This document shows positions 24,121 to 34,155 of a stretch of 64,000 nt of DNA, piece by piece. The notes below the pieces were generated by a model. The model had not been told where the DNA came from. It made no database searches and was given only the letters and a program-made list of their open reading frames with translations. The translations under genes were made by a program, and so were the position numbers. How positions within the stretch are numbered: position 1 is the stretch's first letter; each line of letters starts with the position of its first letter. Origin of the DNA: CAVQWT01 sp963810815 (GTDB lineage: Bacteria > Pseudomonadota > Gammaproteobacteria > Burkholderiales > Casimicrobiaceae); the NCBI GenBank assembly GCA_963810815.1, contig CAWEPB010000004.1, positions 186,001-250,000 on the forward strand, given 5' to 3'.

Positions 24121-25472
24121 CGCGGGACCCGTCCGCTGCCGGGGTCGCGCCGCCGGCCCCCTCGCGCGCCGAGGCGTTCCGCTACTGGCTGCGGCTCGGC
24201 TGCATCAGCTTCGGCGGCCCGGCCGGCCAGATCGCGATCATGCACCGCGACCTGGTCGAGACGAAGCGCTGGATCTCCGAGGCGCGCTTCCTCCACGCGC
24301 TCAACTACTGCATGGTGCTGCCCGGGCCGGAGGCGCAGCAGCTCGCCACCTACATCGGCTGGCTGCTGCATCGGACCTGGGGCGGCGTGATCGCCGGCGC
24401 GCTGTTCGTGCTGCCGTCGCTGGTGCTGCTGATCGCGCTGTCGTGGCTGTATCTCGTGCACGGCGACGTGCCGGCGGTCGCGGGTGTTCTCTACGGCATC
24501 AAGCCGGCGGTGGTCGCCATCGTGCTGCACGCCGCGTGGCGCATCGGCCGCCGCGCGCTGAAGCACCCGCTGCTGTGGGCGATCGCGGCCGCTGCGTTCG
24601 TCGCGATCAGCGCCTTCGCGGCGCCGTTTCCCGCCATCGTGCTCGCCGCCGCTGCCATCGGCGCGATCGGCGGCCGCCTGTTGCCGCGGGCATTCGCGGG
24701 CGGTGCGCGGCACGGCGCCGGGGGCGCGGGCACGCACGACGCCGCGGTCATCGACGACGACACGCCGACGCCGGCCCACGCGCGCTTCTCGGCGCGGCGA
24801 TTCTCGACGGTGGTCGTCGTCTTCGTCGCGCTCTGGCTGGCGGCGTACGGCGGTCTCGCCGCGCTGACCGGAGCCGACGGGACGCTGACGGCGATGGCGG
24901 GGTTCTTCACCCGCGCCGCGCTGCTGACCTTCGGCGGCGCGTACGCGGTGCTTCCCTACGTCTACCAGGGCGCCGTCGAAGCCTGGGGCTGGCTGACCGC
25001 GGCGCAGATGATCGACGGGCTGGCGCTCGGCGAAACGACCCCCGGGCCGCTGATCATGGTCGTGGCCTTCGTCGGCTTCGTCGGCGGCTGGACGCACGCG
25101 CTGTTCGGTCCCGAGGCGCTGGCGCTGGCGGGGATCGCCGGCGCGGTCTGCGCGACGTTCTTCACGTTCCTGCCGAGCTTCCTGTTCATCCTCGCCGGCG
25201 GTCCGCTGGTCGAATCGACGCACGGGCAGCTCCGGTTCACCGCGCCGCTCACCGGCATCACGGCCGCGGTGGTCGGCGTGATCGTCAACCTGGCGCTGTT
25301 CTTCGCGGTCCACGTGCTGTGGCCGCAGGGCTTCGGCGGGGCGTTCGACGTCGCGGGCGCGGCGATCGCCGTGGCCGCGGCGGTCGCGCTGTTCCGGTTC
25401 GGCGCCGGCGTGATCCCCGTCATCGCCGCCAGCGGCGCGGCCGGGCTGGCGCTGCGGCTGGTGCTGCCCTGA
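24117..25472 (+). CDS. chrA: ChrA-type chromate/oxyanion transporter
   Basis: A two-domain CHR-family membrane transporter of about 451 residues. The first half has LRLGCISFGGPAGQIAIMHR and LPGPEAQQLATYIG. The second half has LTFGGAYAVLPYV and LGETTPGPLIMVV. The first ATG (24240) would cut off the conserved LG.ISFGGP motif. Upstream in frame there is no ATG, GTG or TTG, but a CTG at 24117 overlaps the moeA stop (CTGA) and GAGGGG lies seven bases before it, so I extend to that codon. Relatives export chromate or move sulfate. Coupling to moeA hints at another oxyanion, perhaps molybdate, but this is inference. Confidence 0.85.
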   Translation: MTRDPSAAGVAPPAPSRAEAFRYWLRLGCISFGGPAGQIAIMHRDLVETKRWISEARFLHALNYCMVLPGPEAQQLATYIGWLLHRTWGGVIAGALFVLPSLVLLIALSWLYLVHGDVPAVAGVLYGIKPAVVAIVLHAAWRIGRRALKHPLLWAIAAAAFVAISAFAAPFPAIVLAAAAIGAIGGRLLPRAFAGGARHGAGGAGTHDAAVIDDDTPTPAHARFSARRFSTVVVVFVALWLAAYGGLAALTGADGTLTAMAGFFTRAALLTFGGAYAVLPYVYQGAVEAWGWLTAAQMIDGLALGETTPGPLIMVVAFVGFVGGWTHALFGPEALALAGIAGAVCATFFTFLPSFLFILAGGPLVESTHGQLRFTAPLTGITAAVVGVIVNLALFFAVHVLWPQGFGGAFDVAGAAIAVAAAVALFRFGAGVIPVIAASGAAGLALRLVLP

Positions 25473-25486
25473 AGGCCTTCACCGCG

Positions 25487-25933
25487 TCATTCGATCGTCC
25501 ACCCATGACCGCAGCGGCGGCAGCGGACGGCCAGGCTGACGCCCGCGTCGGTCTCGGGCGCGTCGCGCACGGCGACGAGCGCGAACTTGGCGTAGGCGCC
25601 GCATTGCGGGCAGACGGCGCGCGCCGACAGGTGCTCGGCCCGGAAGAGCTGCGCGGTGAACCGCTTCCAGGCGAACACGCAGAGCGCGCCGCCGCCGACG
25701 GCCACCGCGACGAGGGTGAAGAAACCGCGCGGTCCGGACCGGAATTCGACGGTCTCCAGCGCGAGCGCCATCATGATCATCGCCAGGAAGCCGGTGACGA
25801 GCCACAGGTGTCCCTCGATGAGCTGGCGCTCGTACCAGCGGCGGAAGCCGCGCTTGCGGATGGCGTCGGCAATCGGCACGTCGACCTCGCGGGCGGGAGC
25901 GGCGGGCGGCGGGTGCGCCGCCTCGACCCGCAT
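25487..25933 (-). CDS. hypothetical membrane protein with C-terminal zinc ribbon
   Basis: A 148-residue protein starting at the ATG at 25933. A basic helix KRGFRRWYERQLIEGHLWLV leads into two transmembrane segments (about 50-70 and 77-95). A cytoplasmic zinc-ribbon-like pair CPQCG and CRRCG follows. It is convergent with chrA, with 14 bases between stops. I do not recognise the family. A membrane-tethered metal-binding or regulatory role is possible. Confidence 0.7.
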   Translation of the reverse strand: MRVEAAHPPPAAPAREVDVPIADAIRKRGFRRWYERQLIEGHLWLVTGFLAMIMMALALETVEFRSGPRGFFTLVAVAVGGGALCVFAWKRFTAQLFRAEHLSARAVCPQCGAYAKFALVAVRDAPETDAGVSLAVRCRRCGHGWTIE

Positions 25934-26191
25934 CGGGTGCAGTCTACGCGCAGCCGGTCCGACCGACGCCCGGCCGACCCCGCCGGCGCGCGGCCCGCGC
26001 CGGACGGCAACCGCCCAACGATGCGACAATCCCGGCCGTGCACGGAACCGGCGCGGCGCCCGCGGCGTCCAATGTGATCAATACGTGACCGACTCGCGAT
26101 GCGCCGCACCTGTCAGGAATGGCGGGGCCGCCACGACTACCTGCTGTCCCCTCGGGCCGACCGGCCCTTCGATCCACCGATGCCACGGGCC

Positions 26192-26764
26192 ATGACCATG
26201 AACCGACGCCACTTTCTCACCGCCGTGCTCGCCGCCCCCTGGGTTGCGCCCCTGCTCCCCGGCATCCGCGCGGCGCAGGCGGCACCGGCCGCGCCGCCGT
26301 CCGGGATCGCGGAAATGCAGGCGCGCTGGCGGACGCTGCTGGCGCCCGGCACCCCGGTGCCACCGGCCGGCGAGCTGCTCGCGCTGTCGAACGCCGAATG
26401 GAAGAAGCGCCTTTCCCCGGCGGCGTACAACGTCATGCGCGAGGACGGCACCGAGCGCGCGTTCACCAGCGAGCTCAACAACGAGAAGCGCGCCGGCGTG
26501 TTCGTCTGCGCCGGCTGCGCGCTGCCGGTGTTCACCTCGGAGATGAAGTACGACAGCGGCACGGGCTGGCCGAGCTTCTTCACGACCATTCCCGGCGCGT
26601 TCCAGACCAAGCCGGACAACGGATTGTTCTACACCCGCACCGAGTACCACTGCGCCCGCTGCGGCGGGCATCACGGCCACGTGTTCAACGACGGTCCGCC
26701 GCCGACCAACCAGCGCTGGTGCAACAACGGCGTCGCGCTGAAGTTCGTGCCGCTGAAGGCCTGA
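26192..26764 (+). CDS. msrB: peptide-methionine (R)-S-oxide reductase MsrB, TAT-exported
   Basis: A 190-residue protein. The start MTMNRRHFLTAV is a twin-arginine-type export signal with a cleavage region near RAAQA. The MsrB domain has zinc ligands CAGC and CARCG, the SGTGWPSF motif, HCARCGGHHGHVF and the catalytic Cys in RWCNNG. It reduces the R-sulfoxide of methionine. The export signal implies repair of periplasmic proteins, unlike cytoplasmic MsrB of E. coli. It is convergent with relA, with hairpins between the two stops. Confidence 0.92.
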   Translation: MTMNRRHFLTAVLAAPWVAPLLPGIRAAQAAPAAPPSGIAEMQARWRTLLAPGTPVPPAGELLALSNAEWKKRLSPAAYNVMREDGTERAFTSELNNEKRAGVFVCAGCALPVFTSEMKYDSGTGWPSFFTTIPGAFQTKPDNGLFYTRTEYHCARCGGHHGHVFNDGPPPTNQRWCNNGVALKFVPLKA

Positions 26765-26777
26765 TCGGCGCCCGCCT

Positions 26778-26804
26778 GCGCGGGGTCCGCGCCGAGCCCC
26801 GCGC
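26778..26804. terminator. GC hairpin between msrB and relA
   Basis: An 8-bp stem GCGCGGGG/CCCCGCGC lies between the convergent stops of msrB and relA. No U-tract is visible, so it may be a pause or stability element instead of a true intrinsic terminator. Confidence 0.4.
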
Positions 26805-26846
26805 CGACGCCGGCGGCCGCCGGGATTGCCGGCGCGGCCCGCCCGG

Positions 26847-29072
26847 TCAGCGCCGCGTCGCCGACAGCACGCCGGTGACCTCGCACACCTGCGCCAGCGC
26901 GCGCTTCAGCTCGGCGACGCTCTTCACTTCCAGCGTGAAGTTCATCCGCGCGAGGTCGCGCCGCGACAGCGTGTTCACCGCGGTGACGTTGATGCGCTCC
27001 TTCGAGAACACCTCCGACAGGTCGCGCAGCAGGCCGGGACGGTCGCTCGCCTCGACCACGATGTCGACCGGGAACACCTCCTCCCGGGCCGAGCCCCACT
27101 CGGCGGTGATCAGCCGCTCGGCCTGCGTCGCGCGCGCCCGGGCGACGTTGGCGCAGGCCGCGCGGTGGATCGTGATCCCCTTGCCGCGGGTGACGAAGCC
27201 GACGATGGCATCGGGCGGCGCCGGCTTGCAGCAGCGCGCGAGTCCCGTCATCAGCCGGTCGACGCCGACGATCAGGATGCCGCTCCCGGACCCCGTGGCG
27301 CGCGAACGGCGGGTGATCGCCTCGGCGGTGTCGTCGGCCGCGACCTCGGCGGCGGCCGTGGCGGGGGCCGCGACCGCCGCGATCGCCATCTGGATCGCGC
27401 GCGTGTTGATCTCGTCGCGTCCGGCCGCGGCGAAGAGCTCGTCGGCCTTCGCGTAACCGGCCTTCGCGGCGACGCTGTCGAGATTCAGCGCCGTCGCGCC
27501 GGCGCGCTGCAGCTCGCGCTCGACCGTCGCGCGCCCGTGGGCGACGGTCTCGTCGAGCTGCTGCGCCTTGAACCACTGGCGGACCTTGGCGCGGGCGCGG
27601 TGGCTCTGCACGTAGCCGAGCTCGGCGTTCAGCCAGTCGCGCGAGGGCCCGCCCTCCCGGACGGTGACGATCTCGACCTGCTGGCCGTTGCGCAGCGTGC
27701 TGTTGAGCGGCACCATCGCGCCGTCGACCCTGGCGCCGCGGCACCGATGGCCCAGGTTGGTGTGCACCGCGTAGGCGAAGTCGACCGGCGTCGCGCCGCT
27801 CGGCAGGTCGATCACCCTCCCCTGCGGCGTCAGCACGTAGATGGTGTCGGTGAACAGGCTCGACTTGAACGCCGACAGCCATTCCGAGGCGTCGGCGGCG
27901 GCGTCCTTCCAGTCGAGCACCTGCCGCAGCCACGCGATCCGGTCCTCGAACGCGGGATCGCGGCGGCCGGCGTGCGCGCCCCCGCCCTCCTTGTACCGCC
28001 AGTGCGCCGCGACGCCGTACTCCGAGTGCTGGTGCATCTCGCGGGTGCGGATCTGCACCTCCAGCGCCTTCTCCTCCGGGCCGATCACCGCGGTGTGCAG
28101 CGAGCGGTAGTTGTTGGCCTTCGGCTTGGCGATGTAGTCGTCGAACTCGCGCGGCAGCGGCGTCCACAGGTGGTGGACCACGCCCAGCGCGGCGTAGCAG
28201 TCCTTGACGTCGTCGACGAGGATGCGCACCGCGCGGATGTCGTAGAGCGTGTCGATGCCGCCCTGCTTCCGGCGCATCTTGTTCCAGATGCTGTAGATGT
28301 GCTTGGGCCGCCCGGTGACGTCGGCGCGGATGCCGGCGGCGGCGAGTTCGCGCTGCAGCGTCGCGACGATCTCGTCGATGTAGCGCTGGCGGTCGAGCCG
28401 CCGCTCGTCCAGCTGCCTGGCGATCGCCTTGTAGGTGTCCGGCTCCAGCGCCCGCAGCGAGAGATCCTCGAGCTCCCACTTGAGCTGCCAGATCCCGAGC
28501 CGGTTGGCGAGCGGTGCGAACAGGTCCATCACCTCGCGCGCGCAGCGGGCGCGCGCTTCGGCATCGGCGGCCATCAGGAAGCGCAGCGCCTGCGTGCGCT
28601 CGGCGAGCTTGACCAGCACGACGCGGATGTCCTCGACCATCGCCAGCAGCATCTTGCGCAGGCGCTCCGCCTGCGCGGCCCGCTCCTCGGCGTCGCCGGC
28701 CTGCGGCAGCGCGCGGATCTCGTCCATCCGCGCGACACCGGCGACGAGCGTGGCGACGTCGGCGCCGTAACGCGCGGTGACGTCGGTCGCATCGAAGGCC
28801 TCGGCGGCGGGAAGGCCGACCAGCAGCGCGCCGATCACGGTGGCCGCATCGAACTTGAGACCGGCGAGGATCGACGCCGCGCCGGCGCCGCGGTCGATCA
28901 GCGGTTCGCCGTCGCGGGTGCAGGCGTCGCCGCAGCGGGTCCGCGCGTAGTCGAGCGCGCTCGCGAACGCCTCGATCTCGGCGGGGGGATAGGTGCCGCG
29001 CAGGCTGTCGAGCCAGGCGGCCGTTGCTTCCGGCGCGCCGGTCCGCGGAGCGGCGTGCAGGACCGCGACCAT
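26847..29072 (-). CDS. relA: GTP pyrophosphokinase RelA ((p)ppGpp synthetase)
   Basis: A 741-residue stringent-response enzyme. The N-terminal hydrolase-like domain lacks the HDxxED metal site (FDAATVIGALLVGLP stands in its place), marking it as RelA-type and not SpoT. The synthetase domain (about 230-365) has RPKHIYSIWNKM, YDIRAVRI and KANNYRSLHTAV. TGS (about 400-460) starts VLTPQGRVIDLP. A conserved Cys region (LARCCKPAPPD) precedes the C-terminal ACT domain (about 665-741). It makes (p)ppGpp when uncharged tRNA reaches the ribosome. A perfect TATAAT ends six bases before the ATG, which leaves no room for a Shine-Dalgarno site. Confidence 0.95.
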   Translation of the reverse strand: MVAVLHAAPRTGAPEATAAWLDSLRGTYPPAEIEAFASALDYARTRCGDACTRDGEPLIDRGAGAASILAGLKFDAATVIGALLVGLPAAEAFDATDVTARYGADVATLVAGVARMDEIRALPQAGDAEERAAQAERLRKMLLAMVEDIRVVLVKLAERTQALRFLMAADAEARARCAREVMDLFAPLANRLGIWQLKWELEDLSLRALEPDTYKAIARQLDERRLDRQRYIDEIVATLQRELAAAGIRADVTGRPKHIYSIWNKMRRKQGGIDTLYDIRAVRILVDDVKDCYAALGVVHHLWTPLPREFDDYIAKPKANNYRSLHTAVIGPEEKALEVQIRTREMHQHSEYGVAAHWRYKEGGGAHAGRRDPAFEDRIAWLRQVLDWKDAAADASEWLSAFKSSLFTDTIYVLTPQGRVIDLPSGATPVDFAYAVHTNLGHRCRGARVDGAMVPLNSTLRNGQQVEIVTVREGGPSRDWLNAELGYVQSHRARAKVRQWFKAQQLDETVAHGRATVERELQRAGATALNLDSVAAKAGYAKADELFAAAGRDEINTRAIQMAIAAVAAPATAAAEVAADDTAEAITRRSRATGSGSGILIVGVDRLMTGLARCCKPAPPDAIVGFVTRGKGITIHRAACANVARARATQAERLITAEWGSAREEVFPVDIVVEASDRPGLLRDLSEVFSKERINVTAVNTLSRRDLARMNFTLEVKSVAELKRALAQVCEVTGVLSATRR

Positions 29073-29078
29073 GGCCCG

Positions 29079-29084
29079 ATTATA
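29079..29084 (-). promoter_or_regulatory. -10 element of relA, leaderless arrangement
   Basis: TATAAT on the minus strand lies six bases before the relA ATG. The predicted transcription start falls on or beside the A of ATG. No good -35 hexamer is seen 16-18 bases upstream. Confidence 0.5.
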
Positions 29085-29165
29085 CGGCGTGCACCGCGGC
29101 GCGCCCCGCGCGCCCGGCCGGCGGGTCCGGCGCCGTGCCGCCGTCCGTCCGGACGCCGGCGGGCG

Positions 29166-30530
29166 CTACAGCGGTGCGCCGGCGGCGGCGGCGATGGTGT
29201 GCGCCAGCGATTCGGCCGCGTGATCGGCCATCCGGCGCTCGCGCGCCTCGACCATCACCCGCAGCACGGGCTCGGTGCCCGAGGGCCGCAGCAGCACCCG
29301 CCCGGCCTCGCCCAGCGCGGCGATCGTGGCGGACTCGGCATCCTTCACCGCCGCATTCGACTTCCAGTCCCAGCCGCGCCGCACCGGCACGTTGATCAGC
29401 CGCTGCGGGAACAGCGTGACCCCCGCCGTCGCCTCGGCCAGCGTCGCCTTCCGCTCGACCAGCGACCGCAGCACCGCCAGCGCCGCGACGATGGCGTCGC
29501 CGGTCGTGTGCTTGTCCAGGCAGAGCAGGTGGCCCGAGTTCTCGCCGCCCAGCTGCCAGCCCTTGGCGACCATCCGCTCCAGCACGTAGCGGTCGCCCAC
29601 CTTCGCGCGTTCGAGCGGGATGCCTTCGCGGGACAGCGCCTGCTCGAAGCCGAGATTGGTCATCAGCGTGCCGACGACGCCGCCGTGCAGCACGCCGCGC
29701 CGCCGGTAGTCGGTGGCGATGACGTAGAGCAGCTCGTCGCCGTCGTAGATGCGCCCCGCGCGGTCGACCATGATCAGGCGGTCGCCGTCGCCGTCGAGCG
29801 CGATGCCGAGGTCGGCGCCGTGCTCGACGACCGCGCGGGCGAGCGCCTGCGGGTGCGTGGCGCCGACGTCGGCGTTGATGTTGATGCCGTCGGGGTCGGC
29901 GCCGATGGCCACGGTCTCCGCGCCGAGCTCGTGGAACACCGGCGGCGCGACGTGGTACCCCGCGCCGTGCGCGCAGTCGACGACGATCTTCCAGCCCCTG
30001 AGGTCGAGATCCGCCGGGAACGTGCCCTTGCAGAACTCGATGTAGCGGCCCGCGGCGTCCTCGATGCGACGCGCCTTGCCCAGCTCCGCCGAGGGCACGC
30101 AGGCGAGCGGCATCGCCATCGCCGCCTCGATCGCATGCTCGGTCGCGTCGGGCAGCTTGGCGCCGGCGCCCGAGAAGAACTTGATGCCGTTGTCGTCGTA
30201 GGGATTGTGCGACGCGCTGATGACGATGCCGGCCGTCAGCCGCAGCGCGCGGGTCAGGTGGGCGATGCCCGGCGTCGGCAGCGGCCCGCACAGCAGCACG
30301 TCGACCCCGGCCGCGGACAGGCCCGCTTCCAGCGCCGCCTCGAGCAGGTAGCCCGAGATCCGCGTGTCCTTGCCGATCAGCACCGCGGGACGGCCGCCGT
30401 CGCGGCGCGTGTCCGCGGCCAGCACGCGGCCCGCCGCCCAGCCGAGCTTGAGCACGAGTTCCGGCGTGATCGGCGGCTCGCCGACCAGTCCCCGAACGCC
30501 GTCGGTCCCGAAATAGTGCCGCTCCGTCAT
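29166..30530 (-). CDS. glmM: phosphoglucosamine mutase GlmM
   Basis: A 454-residue cytoplasmic enzyme interconverting glucosamine-6-phosphate and glucosamine-1-phosphate for peptidoglycan and lipopolysaccharide precursors. Seen are FGTDGVRG at the start, the phospho-serine loop ISASHNPYDDNG (Ser107), the metal loop LDGDGDR, the sugar-binding GENSGHLL and the phosphate-binding RPSGTEPVLRV. It is encoded 16 bases after folP, as in other betaproteobacterial ftsH-folP-glmM operons. Confidence 0.97.
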   Translation of the reverse strand: MTERHYFGTDGVRGLVGEPPITPELVLKLGWAAGRVLAADTRRDGGRPAVLIGKDTRISGYLLEAALEAGLSAAGVDVLLCGPLPTPGIAHLTRALRLTAGIVISASHNPYDDNGIKFFSGAGAKLPDATEHAIEAAMAMPLACVPSAELGKARRIEDAAGRYIEFCKGTFPADLDLRGWKIVVDCAHGAGYHVAPPVFHELGAETVAIGADPDGININADVGATHPQALARAVVEHGADLGIALDGDGDRLIMVDRAGRIYDGDELLYVIATDYRRRGVLHGGVVGTLMTNLGFEQALSREGIPLERAKVGDRYVLERMVAKGWQLGGENSGHLLCLDKHTTGDAIVAALAVLRSLVERKATLAEATAGVTLFPQRLINVPVRRGWDWKSNAAVKDAESATIAALGEAGRVLLRPSGTEPVLRVMVEARERRMADHAAESLAHTIAAAAGAPL

Positions 30531-30546
30531 CGTGCGCTCCGTCGTC

Positions 30547-31385
30547 TCATGCCGGGGCTCGCCCCGCGTCCACCGCCGCCCAGATCTTCAGCGCGTCGAC
30601 CGTCTCGCGCACGTCGTGGACGCGGACGATCGCCGCGCCCCGCGCCACCGCCGCCAGCGCCGCGGCCACGCTCGCCGCCATCCGCTCGCCGACCGGGCGG
30701 CCGGTGAGCGCGCCCAGCATCGACTTGCGCGACAGGCCCGCGAGCACCGGATAGCCGGCGGCGGCCAGCGAAGGCAGCGCCTGCAGCAAGGCGAGATTAT
30801 GCCCCAGCGACTTGCCGAAGCCGAAGCCCGGGTCGAGCAGAATCCGCTCGCGGGCGATGCCGGCCGCCTCGCAGGCCGCGGCGCGCGCGACCAGGAAGGC
30901 GCGCACCTCCGCGACGACGTCGGCGTACTCGGGGGCGTCCTGCATCGTCCGCGGCGCGCCGCGCATGTGCATCAGGCACACCGCGACGCCGCTCGCCGCG
31001 ACGGCCTCGAGCGCGCCCGGGGCGGCGAGCGCGCGCACGTCGTTGACCATCGCCGCGCCGGCGTCGATCGCCGCCCGCATGACGCCGGGCTTCATCGTGT
31101 CGACGCTGACGATGGCGCCGTCGGCGGCCAGCGCCGCGACGACCGGCAGGATGCGCGCGAGCTCGTCGCGCTCGGCGACCGGCGGCGCGCCGGGACGCGT
31201 CGACTCGCCGCCGACGTCGACGATGTCGGCGCCGTCGGCGCGCAGCGCGCGCGCGTGGGCGATCGCCGCCGCCGGATCGGCGTGGCGGCCGCCGTCGGCG
31301 AACGAATCGGGGGTGACGTTGACGATCCCCATCACGCGCGGCCGGTCGAGCGGCAGCGCGTGGGGACCGCAGCGGAGTACGGTGC

Positions 31386-31389
<4 letters not shown>
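30547..31389 (-). CDS. folP: dihydropteroate synthase FolP
   Basis: About 280 residues. It condenses p-aminobenzoate with the pterin diphosphate in folate synthesis, and the family is the target of sulfonamides. Seen are MGIVNVTPDSFADGG, DVGGESTRPGA, SVDTMKP, NDVRAL, LLDPGFGFGKS and GLSRKSMLG. The first ATG (31332) or the adjacent GTG would remove the usual lead-in RCGPHALPLDRPRV. The only upstream codon that keeps it is a CTG at 31389 overlapping the ftsH stop as CTGA, so I place the start there with caution. Confidence 0.92.
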
Positions 31390-33272
<1,883 letters not shown>

Positions 33273-33433
33273 AGTGACTCCTCGCGGCGGCGTGTTCAGG
33301 GGCCGCCGCCCACCCCGTCGATCCCGGCGACGAATCGCCGGGCGCTGCACGCCGGCACCCCCCGAAGGGACGGCGCCGGACCCATCATTTTAGCCTTTTG
33401 CCGGCCACTGCGGGCATCCGGCCCGTACGCCGA

Positions 33434-33472
33434 CCCCCCGAACCCCCCGGCGCCCCCGACGCCCCCGACCCC
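33434..33472 (-). other. putative G-quadruplex tract upstream of ftsH
   Basis: On the plus strand five runs of 4-6 C are separated by 2-4 bases. The minus (coding) strand and the rlmE-ftsH transcript therefore carry five closely spaced G-runs, which fits a stable G-quadruplex. It lies between the rlmE stop and the ftsH start. Confidence 0.6.
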
Positions 33473-33496
33473 GTCAGGCCGTTCCGGGGACGGCCG

Positions 33497-34141
33497 TCAG
33501 GCCCGCAGGCGCTTGCCGACCAGGAACACCTCCCGGCTGCGGTCGCGCGACGACTTGGGTTTGCGCACGTACACCTTGTCGAAATGCCCCTGCATTGCCC
33601 GCTGGAACTCGGGAAATCCCTCGCCCTGGAACATCTTGACCACCAAATCGCCGCCGGGTTGCAGCCAGAGCACGGCAAATTCGAGCGCCAGCTCCCCGAG
33701 ATGGATCGCCCGGGCCTGATCGGCGGACTCGATGCCCGAAAGGTTGGGGGCCATATCCGACAGCACAAGGTCCGCCTTGCGGCCGTCCAGCGCCCGGGCG
33801 AGCGCCGCCACCGCCTCGTCCTCGCGGAAGTCCGCCTGCAGGAACTTGACGCCGGCCACCGGCACCATGTCCAGCAGGTCGATCGCGACGATGGTTCCCC
33901 GTTCGCCCACCCGCTCGCGCAGGACCTGCGCCCAGCTTCCGGGCGCCGCCCCCAGGTCGACGACGGTCATTCCGGGGCGCAGCAGCTGGTCCCGCTCGGC
34001 CAGTTCCAGCAGCTTGAACGCCGCCCGCGACCGGTAACCGCGGCGCTTCGCCTCCTGCACCCAGTGGTCGTTGACGTGCTCCTGCATCCACGCCTTGCCG
34101 AACCGGTGCTTCTTCTTCGAGGGATTGAGCGGACCCGCCAC
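33497..34141 (-). CDS. rlmE: 23S rRNA (uridine2552-2'-O)-methyltransferase RlmE
   Basis: A 214-residue SAM-dependent RNA methyltransferase (FtsJ/RrmJ). The SAM loop is VVDLGAAPGSWAQ. Catalytic residues of the K-D-K-E set lie in RAAFKLLEL, LSDMAPN, VVKMFQGEG and SREVFLVG. It methylates U2552 in late 50S assembly. The GTG at 34141 is taken as start, because the first ATG further in would trim the basic N-terminus seen in relatives. It is followed by ftsH, the usual heat-shock-type pairing, and preceded after 14 bases by an uncharacterised gene. Confidence 0.94.
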   Translation of the reverse strand: MAGPLNPSKKKHRFGKAWMQEHVNDHWVQEAKRRGYRSRAAFKLLELAERDQLLRPGMTVVDLGAAPGSWAQVLRERVGERGTIVAIDLLDMVPVAGVKFLQADFREDEAVAALARALDGRKADLVLSDMAPNLSGIESADQARAIHLGELALEFAVLWLQPGGDLVVKMFQGEGFPEFQRAMQGHFDKVYVRKPKSSRDRSREVFLVGKRLRA

Positions 34142-34155
34142 GTCAGGATGTCACG

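Noticed and set aside
26847..29072. Annotation of the (p)ppGpp enzyme as bifunctional SpoT
   Set aside because: The metal-binding HDxxED of the hydrolase domain is missing, which fits RelA.
26826..30707. Long plus-strand open frame across relA and glmM
   Set aside because: Its translation is Arg/His/Leu-rich and low in complexity, while relA and glmM on the minus strand carry full catalytic motifs.
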